A DNA stretch of 64,000 nt from Bacillota bacterium (GTDB lineage Bacteria; Bacillota; Clostridia; Christensenellales; SZUA-584): NCBI GenBank assembly GCA_023461435.1, contig JAEYLC010000034.1, forward strand, positions 240,194-304,193, in the 5' to 3' direction. The notes beneath the pieces are model-generated. The model did no database searches. It saw only the letters and a list, made by a program, of their open reading frames with translations, and was not told the DNA's origin. Of the stretch, positions 33,151 through 40,331 are shown piece after piece. The position numbers and the translations under genes were made by a program. Within the stretch, counting starts at the first letter, position 1. Each line of letters begins with the position of its first letter.

Positions 33151-33741
33151 ATGAAGATTAGAAAAAGGTCCTTGGTAACGAATATATTCCTCGTGCTCAT
33201 TATGGGGCTTGTTTATGTGGCCTCCTTCGGGTTTGCGCAGCCGACGCAGGGACTCGCGCTCAAAGGGTGTACGGGCGGCAGCAATGTGGGGCTTCAGATC
33301 GCGGTGACGCAGGACAGCGATGTGACGGCCTATATGGACGCGATGGACCGCATGAACGTACAGGGCACATTCTTTTTCTGCGAGCAATGCATCAAAGACA
33401 ACGATGGCGCGGTGAGCGAAGTGCTCGCGCGCGGATACAGCGTCGGCTACTATGTGTGCGCGGCGCACGAGGGCATCGATTCGGATATGTACATAGGAAA
33501 CGGATACAGCGTGCCCGTGATGAGCTATGAAAGCGGCAGCGGCGTGCGCCATATCGGCCCGTCGATCGATTTTGAGAAGCTGAAAAAACACGAAAACTGG
33601 CAGCAGGTTTTGCGTGACAGCGTTTTCAAAGATATGTTTATACGGATCGAGGCCGACAATGAAATGTTGGAATTTGAAAAAGTAGTACAAATTGTGCGTG
33701 ATAAAGGATATACTATCCTAAAGGTGGAAGAAATGCTTTAG
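33151..33741 (+). CDS. YlxY-like polysaccharide-deacetylase homologue with lost catalytic motifs
   Basis: 196 residues: an N-terminal membrane helix (TNIFLVLIMGLVYVASFGF) and a NodB-like domain. The order 'nVgLQIAVTQDSD ... MNVQGTFFFCEQCIKDN ... LARGYSVGYYVCAAH' lines up with the deacetylase pattern 'vALTFDDGP ... vkATFFvlG ... GHEIGNHtysH', but the catalytic DD pair and the HxxxH zinc motif are replaced. It is shorter than active enzymes (about 250). In Bacillus, the deacetylase gene ylxY directly precedes the M16 peptidase mlpA, as here, which supports the relationship. Likely a non-enzymatic relative, perhaps in sporulation. Confidence 0.65.
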   Translation: MKIRKRSLVTNIFLVLIMGLVYVASFGFAQPTQGLALKGCTGGSNVGLQIAVTQDSDVTAYMDAMDRMNVQGTFFFCEQCIKDNDGAVSEVLARGYSVGYYVCAAHEGIDSDMYIGNGYSVPVMSYESGSGVRHIGPSIDFEKLKKHENWQQVLRDSVFKDMFIRIEADNEMLEFEKVVQIVRDKGYTILKVEEML

Positions 33742-33754
33742 AAGGAGACAACGT

Positions 33755-35059
33755 ATGATAAAAACGCTGGACAACGGCCTGAGAGTCATTACGGAGCCAC
33801 TGCCGAACTACAATTCGGTGGCCGTTGGCATATGGGTAAAGACGGGATCGACGTGCGAAGAAGCCAGAGAGAACGGCATTTCGCACTTTATCGAACACAT
33901 GATGTTTAAAGGAACGAAAAAGCGCAGCGCCAAACAGATCGCCGTGGATATGGACAAGATCGGCGGTCAGCTCAACGCTTTCACGTCCAAGGAGTGCACG
34001 TGCTACCATGCGCGCGTGGTGCCCGAAAAGCTCGACGTTGCGGTGGACGTGCTGTCGGACCTTTTCTGTGATCCACAGATAGACGAGACGGAGCTTGAAA
34101 AGGAAAAAGGCGTGGTGATCGAAGAGATCGCGATGGTCAATGACAACGTGGAGGAGCTGGCTCACGAAAAGATATCCGAGATATACTTTAAAGGCAGTTC
34201 ATTGTCGCAGCCGATACTCGGGCCCGAGGAGAATATCAGGGCCTTTACGCGCGCCGACCTCGTGCGCTATATCAACGATCATTACTATCCGGCCAACGTG
34301 GTGGTGGCTGTGGCGGGGAAGTACGACGAAGCGCAGCTTGACGCCGTGCTAAGCGAGCATATCGGCAGCTACAGCCGCGGCACGCGCAAGGAGTTAAGCG
34401 ACTGCGCGACGCCGTTTGCGCCGAAGCCGAGCACGCTCTACGTGGAAAAGGACGTGGAACAGACGCACCTTTGCCTGTCTTTTCCGGGCTGCACGTTTGC
34501 GGACGACGACCGTTTTGCGCTTGCGGTGCTCAACAACGTGCTGGGCGGCGGCATGAGCTCGCGGTTGTTCCAGTCGATCCGTGAGGAAAAGGGGCTGGCT
34601 TACTCGGTTTATTCGTATCCGTCGTCGTACAGCTTTGCGGGCATGTTCACGCTGTACGCGGGCACCACGGCGGCCAACGCCGATACGGTCGTGCATTTGA
34701 TGAAGCAGGAGCTCGATAAGCTCAAAACTGAGCGCATCAGCGAGGCGGATTTCAGGCAGGGCATCGACCAGCTCAAGGGCAACTATGTGCTGTCGATGGA
34801 GGGCACGAATTCCAAGATGAGCGCGATCGGCAAATCGCTGATACTGCTCGATGAGGTCTATGATGAAGCGCAGACGATCGCCAAGATCGACGCGGTGACG
34901 CTTGACCGCGTGAACGCGCTGATCGACGAGATGTTTGACTATAAGAAAATGTCGGCGGTGTTTGCCGGAAAAATAGAAAAGAAAAAAGAGCTCGAAAGTT
35001 TTTTGGAGGGGTTAAATGGACAAGCTGGAGAACATATTCAAGTATCAGAATCAGTTTGA
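33755..35059 (+). CDS. M16 family zinc peptidase (MlpA/YmxG-like)
   Basis: 434 residues. The inverted zinc motif HxxEH is intact (HFIEH, residues 44-48) with the distal glutamate expected in KGVVIEEIAMV. The C-terminal half shows the second M16 lobe (FSFPGC-like LSFPGCTF, NVLGGGMSSRLFQSIREEKGLAYSVYS). Family members process peptides; in Bacillus MlpA affects protease regulation. AGAAGGAGA precedes ATG 33755. The end of the gene overlaps the dUTPase start by 44 bases. Confidence 0.93.
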   Translation: MIKTLDNGLRVITEPLPNYNSVAVGIWVKTGSTCEEARENGISHFIEHMMFKGTKKRSAKQIAVDMDKIGGQLNAFTSKECTCYHARVVPEKLDVAVDVLSDLFCDPQIDETELEKEKGVVIEEIAMVNDNVEELAHEKISEIYFKGSSLSQPILGPEENIRAFTRADLVRYINDHYYPANVVVAVAGKYDEAQLDAVLSEHIGSYSRGTRKELSDCATPFAPKPSTLYVEKDVEQTHLCLSFPGCTFADDDRFALAVLNNVLGGGMSSRLFQSIREEKGLAYSVYSYPSSYSFAGMFTLYAGTTAANADTVVHLMKQELDKLKTERISEADFRQGIDQLKGNYVLSMEGTNSKMSAIGKSLILLDEVYDEAQTIAKIDAVTLDRVNALIDEMFDYKKMSAVFAGKIEKKKELESFLEGLNGQAGEHIQVSESV

Positions 35060-35375
35060 TACGGAGCTGGCGGAAAAGCGCGGCCTTGATGGCATCCCGA
35101 TGGAGCAGTGGATACAAAAGGAGACGCTCGCGATGCTGTCCGAGCTCGCGGAGCTGATCGACGAGGTCAATTTCAAATGGTGGAAGAACCCGAAGCCCGT
35201 CGATACGGACAAGGTGAAGGACGAGTTGGTGGATATACTGCACTTTTTCGTGAGCATGTGCTTAAAAACGGGCATGGATGCCAGTGAGCTGCACGAGCGC
35301 TATTTGAATAAGAACAAGGAAAACTTCGCGCGCCAGCACGGCACATCCGAAAAAAAGGGCTACGAGGTCGGCTAA
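35016..35375 (+). CDS. dUTPase, dimeric all-alpha (MazG-like) family
   Basis: 119 residues. The helical NTP pyrophosphatase motif is visible: ETLAMLSELAELIDEVNFKWWKNPK and, further on, VKDELVDILHFFVSM, which give the ExxE...ExxD metal site of dimeric dUTPases. It converts dUTP to dUMP. TTTTGGAGGGG precedes ATG 35016, located inside the preceding M16 gene in another frame. Confidence 0.85.
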   Translation: MDKLENIFKYQNQFDTELAEKRGLDGIPMEQWIQKETLAMLSELAELIDEVNFKWWKNPKPVDTDKVKDELVDILHFFVSMCLKTGMDASELHERYLNKNKENFARQHGTSEKKGYEVG

Positions 35376-35386
35376 GAAAAAATACG

Positions 35387-35424
35387 CCTCCGGTGGGACT
35401 GGTCACAGTTCATCCGGAGGTTTT
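35387..35424 (+). terminator. Terminator after the dUTPase gene
   Basis: Stem CCTCCGG / CCGGAGG with a 20-base loop, then TTTT. Confidence 0.7.
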
Positions 35425-35439
35425 CTTCTGAGAGAGATG

Positions 35440-35829
35440 CGATTGATACCGCGCTCTGCAATGTATCGAGCGTAAGGGTCGGCCTCGGGGACGACCCGCA
35501 ATGAATGCAGATATGTGTATGTTACAGTTTGGTCCAGTTTGCGAAGCGGTCGAATGCAATCTGCCACCTCATCAGGGCAGTATTCCTCTCAGTCGCCTCG
35601 GCGAGGAGCTCCCAATCGCCCATTGGGGTAGTACAGTGGGAGCTTTTTAGAGCGAGGCTTACGATTAGGAAAGGCTTCTCCTCGAGGCAAGAAGCTGCCG
35701 CCGCAAGGCGGCTGATGAGGTGTCTTAGACAGTCGCTGATCCGTCACCTCATCCGGTGCTTCGCGCCACCTTTTCCTCAATGGCTAATAATGCTGGACTC
35801 CAAGAGTAAAGCATGAGCAAAGCGCAGTA
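35440..35829. repeat. Composite repeat block (CACCTCATCAG family)
   Basis: Non-coding. It contains CACCTCATCAG (35565-35575) inverted as CTGATGAGGTG (35712-35722) and a third copy start CACCTCATCCG (35755-35765), with GC-rich internal hairpins such as GCTGCCGCCGCAAGGCGGC. This is typical of short interspersed repeats of Clostridia. It marks the left border of the accessory insert. Confidence 0.65.
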
Positions 35830-38250
35830 TTAACGGCTGAAAAGCCGCTTGATGCCTTTAAAATAATGCCCGTTCATCATGTCGACAATTGCGTTCATCA
35901 TCTTCTCGGATATTTCGCCCGAGGTGATCATCGCGTAGAACGGCATTTCCTGCATCATCGCGAGCATCATGCCCGATTGTCCCGATTCAACTTTTTCAAG
36001 CTTCCTGACCATCATTTTGGCATAAAACAGCATCGCTTTACCGATGGGCGTGTGTTTCGTATCCTCCAGCGTGTGATCGAGCGTATACGGCTTTGCTATT
36101 TTGCCGTCGTGAAGGGGCAGGGCGCTGCCGTACAGCGCCTCGAATTCCCGATCGGGGATGATCAGCTCGCCTTTGGGCAACTCAAAATAAGTCGGTGTTG
36201 CCTCTCTCAAATCACTTGGAGGCTTTTCGGGACTGCTGAGCTTCAAGTCCGCCTCAAGGCGGCTGTCTTTGGACGATGAGCCGATAAGAATCCGGTATGT
36301 GCCGCTCTCGGCATGCCAATCATTGATCATCGTATTGTAGTACCCGAATTCCGCCGTGTCCAGCTCAGCCTCAACCGTTTTGGTTTCGCCCGGTGCCAGC
36401 GAAACCTTGACGAACTCCTTAAGCTCCTTCCCGGGGCTGAAGACTTTGCTGCTCTGATGCGAAACGAAGACGAGCGCCGTTTCCTTCGCGGGTACGCTTC
36501 CGGCATTGGTAATGCGGAATTGCAGCCTGATTTTATCGCCATATTCGCAGACATCACGGTCGAGCTGTAAGTCCGAATATTCAAAACGTGCATACGAAAG
36601 TCCGTGGCCGAACGGGAACAGGACGTCTTTCCCGGTTTTCTCGTAGTAGCGGTAGCCCACATAGATGCTTTCGCGGTATTCCACAGTGTGCCGTCCGCCC
36701 GGAATGTACCGGCGGCACGGGATGTCCTCTGTGCGCAGCGGCCAAGTTTCGGCGAGCTTGCCGCTCGGGGAGTCAAGGCCGAGCAGCAGATTCGCGACAG
36801 CCGTGCCGACGCCCTCGCCGCCAAGATAGGCAACGAGCACCGCTTTAACGTCGTTGATCCACGGGAGCGCCATCGGCGCGCCGCCCATCAATATGACAAC
36901 CACATTTTTATTGCACCGGCTTACAGCGCTGATCAGCGCGTTATGCTCTTCGGGCAGCGACAGGTTCTCGCGGTCGAAACCCTCGGATTCGTAGCCTTCG
37001 GGCAGGCCCGCGAATATGTAGACGATGTCCTTATCCTTCGCCGCGGCGCACGCGTCGACAATCAGCCCGTCTTGGTTTTTGGCCTTGCCGTTGAGGCTGT
37101 ATCCGTCGGCATAAACTACGCTGAGCCCGAGCTTTTGCAGCGCTTCCCAAGGAGTATCGATCTGAATCGGGTTGATTTTGGAGCTACCCGCGCCCTGATA
37201 TCTCGGCGTTTTCGCGAAAGCGCCGATCACAGCCGCTTTTTGGCTTGCGTTTCCAGGCAGCAGATTTGCGTCATTCTTGAGCAGCACGGCGGATTGCTGC
37301 GCGGCTTTGACGGCGAGTTCATGTTGCGCGGCCTTATCGTATGCGAACCCATCGCGTCTGTTTTCCAGCCCTTTGAGCGCGAATTCGACAACACGGCAAG
37401 CTGAAGTATTTAGCGCTTCTTCGGGGAGTGTACCGGCTTTGACGGCCGCGACGATTTTGGCGTCGTTGTAGCCGCGGCTTCCGGGCATTTCAAGATCGAG
37501 CCCGGCCATGACGCCGAGCGCTCTGTCGTGAACGGCGCCCCAGTCCGAAACGACCACGCCTTCAAAGCCCCATTCGTCGCGCAGTATTTTTGTAAGCAGA
37601 GTTTCATTCTCGCTGCAATACGTGCCGTTTACCTTGTTGTAGGCGCACATCACGGTGGCGGGCCGACCTTTTTTGACGGCGATCTCAAAGGCTTTGAGGT
37701 ACGTTTCGCGCAGCGTTCTTTCATCGACGACGGCGCTTATTGTCGTTCTGCGTTTTTCCTGATTGTTGACGGCGAAATGCTTGAGAGAGGTGCCCGTGCC
37801 GGTGCTCTGAACGCCCTGAATCAGGCTCGCGGCCAATTCGCCCGAGAGTAACGGGTCTTCACTGTAGTATTCGAAATTGCGGCCGCAGAGCGGGCTGCGC
37901 TTCTGGTTCGCGCCGGGCCCCAAAATCGCGGAGACGCCTTCCTGCACGCATGCGTCGCCCATGGCTTTGCCGACGCTGTAAACAAGGCTGCGGTCGAAGC
38001 TGCACGCGAGCGCGCTTGCGGTGGGGAAGCAGACGGCGGGAACGCTTTTGCCGAGGCCTATGTTGTTCATGAGGCTGATCTGCTTACGCAGGCCGTGAGG
38101 CCCGTCGGAGACCATCACGGAACCAAGGCCCAGCCGCTCGACGGGCTTTGTGTGCCAGGTATCAAGGCCGGAGCAAAGGCCCGCCTTTTCTTCCAACGTC
38201 ATTTGCGCCACGAGGTCTTTTGCTTTTTGCTTGATGGCTTCGGTATTCAT
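35830..38250 (-). CDS. Beta-glucosidase, glycoside hydrolase family 3
   Basis: 806 residues with the N-terminal barrel domain, the C-terminal GH3 domain and a fibronectin-III-like domain (about 580-680). The catalytic nucleophile is D236 in VVVSDWGAV; KHFAVNNQE (K157-H158) binds substrate; GGAPMAL and GLSYARFEYSDL are GH3 markers. No signal peptide, so it works on imported oligosaccharides in the cytoplasm, probably beta-glucosides. The extra C-terminal 130 residues (KLSSPEKPP...) are seen in part of the family. GGAGGCTC favours ATG 38250 over 38253. It is the last gene of the minus-strand accessory group. Confidence 0.93.
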   Translation of the reverse strand: MNTEAIKQKAKDLVAQMTLEEKAGLCSGLDTWHTKPVERLGLGSVMVSDGPHGLRKQISLMNNIGLGKSVPAVCFPTASALACSFDRSLVYSVGKAMGDACVQEGVSAILGPGANQKRSPLCGRNFEYYSEDPLLSGELAASLIQGVQSTGTGTSLKHFAVNNQEKRRTTISAVVDERTLRETYLKAFEIAVKKGRPATVMCAYNKVNGTYCSENETLLTKILRDEWGFEGVVVSDWGAVHDRALGVMAGLDLEMPGSRGYNDAKIVAAVKAGTLPEEALNTSACRVVEFALKGLENRRDGFAYDKAAQHELAVKAAQQSAVLLKNDANLLPGNASQKAAVIGAFAKTPRYQGAGSSKINPIQIDTPWEALQKLGLSVVYADGYSLNGKAKNQDGLIVDACAAAKDKDIVYIFAGLPEGYESEGFDRENLSLPEEHNALISAVSRCNKNVVVILMGGAPMALPWINDVKAVLVAYLGGEGVGTAVANLLLGLDSPSGKLAETWPLRTEDIPCRRYIPGGRHTVEYRESIYVGYRYYEKTGKDVLFPFGHGLSYARFEYSDLQLDRDVCEYGDKIRLQFRITNAGSVPAKETALVFVSHQSSKVFSPGKELKEFVKVSLAPGETKTVEAELDTAEFGYYNTMINDWHAESGTYRILIGSSSKDSRLEADLKLSSPEKPPSDLREATPTYFELPKGELIIPDREFEALYGSALPLHDGKIAKPYTLDHTLEDTKHTPIGKAMLFYAKMMVRKLEKVESGQSGMMLAMMQEMPFYAMITSGEISEKMMNAIVDMMNGHYFKGIKRLFSR

Positions 38251-38302
38251 CATGAGCCTCCGAAAATAAAATCAGATGTTATTTTTTGCCCTATAATATG
38301 AT

Positions 38303-38331
38303 ACTATACATAAACCATGCATATCGGGCAA
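38303..38331 (-). promoter_or_regulatory. Promoter of the beta-glucosidase gene
   Basis: On the minus strand TTGCCC (38326-38331), 17-base spacer, TATAGT (38303-38308). Confidence 0.6.
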
Positions 38332-38348
38332 ATTGTTTTTTGCGCAAA

Positions 38349-38382
38349 GGCAAAGGAGCTTTTCGATCCAAGCTCCTTTGCC
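38349..38382 (-). terminator. Strong hairpin after the serine hydrolase gene
   Basis: Perfect 13-base stem GGCAAAGGAGCTT / AAGCTCCTTTGCC, eight-base loop. On the minus strand only TTT follows directly. Confidence 0.65.
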
Positions 38383-38447
38383 CGCAGGGCTTGCCGCATC
38401 CTCGATGCTTTTTATGATATTTACTTTCATAAGTCATTGAAATTGGC

Positions 38448-39428
38448 TCACATTTCACTTGTTAACAGTGGTTCAATCTCCTTTTTTATCAGTTCTATTC
38501 TATCCTTGGCACGTGGCATAAAAAGAGAAGCAATGGCAACGGCCAGATTTTTTGCCGGATTGACATAAATCACATTCCCGCCGTCTCCCATTGCGGCGAA
38601 GCTGCGATCATTTTCGTCAATGATCCACCACAAATAACCGTAGAGCAGTTTGTCCCAACGGCTGTGCACGGTCGTGCTCTCGTCGATCCATTCGGCGGAT
38701 ACGAGCTGCCTGCCGTTCCATGCTCCGCGGTTCAGATACAGCTGCCCGATTTTTGCCATATCCGCAGGCGTCAGGAAAAGCCCCCAGCCTGCCGTGTTGA
38801 TTCCCTGCGGGTCGGCGACCCAACCGCTTTCATGATGATCCTTCACAATAGAGAGCTGTTCTTCTTTGCTGTGAAAAATCACGTTCCGCGTGATATCGAT
38901 CCCCAGCGGAGAAAACAGATTTTCATATGCGAATCCGAGTGCGGACTGTCCGGTCACGTTTGTAAGAATACCCGACAGGATATCCGGCCCTATAAGGGGC
39001 GTATACCGAAACTGACCGATCTCTCCCTTTCCGCCCAGAAGATCAAGGGCGCTTTTTACCCAGCTCTCACTTGTGAAATACTTCGTGTACGGCGCGGACT
39101 TGTATTTGAACGGGGTGGTCATGATCAGCATATCCCGAATCGTGACGCGCTGCGCCGTCTTTTCGCCTCGCTTTGGCGTGTAATCGGGGAAAAAGTCCAG
39201 CACCCTTTGGCCGACGCTTCTTAAATAACCTTTATCAATGGCAATGCCGATAAGTGCGGAAATAATACTCTTTGTCACCGAAAACACATGAAAGGCGGTA
39301 TCGCCGGTATATCCGTTAAAGTAGTGTTCATATGATTTTACACCATTTTTATACACGACAATGCCTGCGATATTGCTATGGTCACATTTTATCGCCTTTT
39401 CAAGCTCTTCAATTTTTTCCTGATTCAT
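38448..39428 (-). CDS. Serine hydrolase of the class C beta-lactamase/PBP fold
   Basis: 326 residues, no signal peptide. The nucleophile motif SxxK is S50-V-T-K53 (HVFSVTKSII). The second motif region (FRYTPLIGPDILSGIL) and GDGGNVIYVNP (position of the KTG-like third motif) follow. The family includes esterases, D-amino peptidases and EstB-like enzymes as well as beta-lactamases; without a signal peptide, a true secreted beta-lactamase is unlikely. It lies downstream of blaI-blaR1 on the same strand, so it may be one of their targets. AAAGGAG precedes ATG 39428. Confidence 0.85.
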   Translation of the reverse strand: MNQEKIEELEKAIKCDHSNIAGIVVYKNGVKSYEHYFNGYTGDTAFHVFSVTKSIISALIGIAIDKGYLRSVGQRVLDFFPDYTPKRGEKTAQRVTIRDMLIMTTPFKYKSAPYTKYFTSESWVKSALDLLGGKGEIGQFRYTPLIGPDILSGILTNVTGQSALGFAYENLFSPLGIDITRNVIFHSKEEQLSIVKDHHESGWVADPQGINTAGWGLFLTPADMAKIGQLYLNRGAWNGRQLVSAEWIDESTTVHSRWDKLLYGYLWWIIDENDRSFAAMGDGGNVIYVNPAKNLAVAIASLFMPRAKDRIELIKKEIEPLLTSEM

Positions 39429-39556
39429 AAAGATTTTTTCTCCTTTAAGTTATATAAAGGATATCCTTGGAGAAAAGGATAGATTGATTAGAAATTTTTT
39501 GCAAGACTCATATTAAAATAATTTGCTCCATAGAAAAAGATTCATTTTAAACCGGA

Positions 39557-40324
39557 TTAATCATAAAAAATGAGCTGCATATCACCGCTCTCCTTTTCAA
39601 ATTGACCGTCAATTAGTAGAAGTTCCAGACGGGCACAAGCAGATATTCGCAGAGCATCCTGCTGTGGGACAACGGCCATACGAAGATCAATATGAGTAAT
39701 CAAGAAAGGATAAATGGCGGCACCCTGCTTGATCATATCGGCTGTGGGCCATATGGCACTTAAAAAAATGTTCTCTTTGAACGTTTCAGCGATATCCTCA
39801 AGCGGCATCAGCGCGATGTTCTCTTTCGCAGTGCCGGTAATCTCGCCGTTGCCGAGCCAATAAAATTCTGTGGGCCCGTTGTCGCCGATATCGATGCCGA
39901 TGAGATCTGCGCCCCATAGCGGCGCAGCGAACCGAAAAGTACAACGATATATATCAGAGATACACCCGTGCCGGAAAGCCATACAATCAAAAGAACCGCT
40001 TCTGTCGATAGCGGTTTGTTTGTGACCGGAGCCGCAGACGATACGGGGGAGACCGCGCTCATAGGGGATGAATTGTCTATGATCGGCTTTATGTCATCAC
40101 TTGTGATATCATCTGATATCATATTATAAGCGGCGGCAGGAGCAGCCGATTGTGTGTCTGATGAAACAGCCGTTTCGGCTTGTGTTTGCGCGGGAGCCGT
40201 GAAAATGTGGAAGCCGCTCTCCACGGTGAAAGGCAGCATAAGCCTTGCTAAGAGCACGAACCAGACGGCGTAATGGAGCCACGGCGACATGCGATGCTTG
40301 AACACCGCTTTGAGCAGCATCGCT
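39557..40324 (-). pseudogene. Decayed duplicate of blaR1 (internal deletion, frameshift)
   Basis: The minus-strand frame starting near 40324 reads MLLKAVFKHRMSPWLHYAVW... as in the intact blaR1 next to it, up to VVLFGSLRR (about residue 152 of the intact protein). Then the M56 peptidase domain is missing and, in a shifted frame (39557-39925), a segment like the C-terminal sensor domain follows (KENIALMPLEDIAETFKENIF, PLEDIAE..., IDLRMAVVPQQD). The first 21 codons are absent; the copy begins 11 bases after the intact gene's stop. DNA at 39921-40038 and 40195-40300 is almost identical to 42338-42456 and 42608-42715. A tandem duplication followed by deletion explains all of this. Confidence 0.85.
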
Positions 40325-40331
40325 CCCAGAA

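Noticed and set aside
35505..35816. 103-codon frame in the repeat block
   Set aside because: Lies wholly in repetitive hairpin-rich DNA, no ribosome binding site, no family resemblance.
38448..39428. Secreted beta-lactamase controlled by blaI/blaR1
   Set aside because: The SxxK is present but there is no signal peptide and the later motifs are not those of a beta-lactamase; called a serine hydrolase instead.
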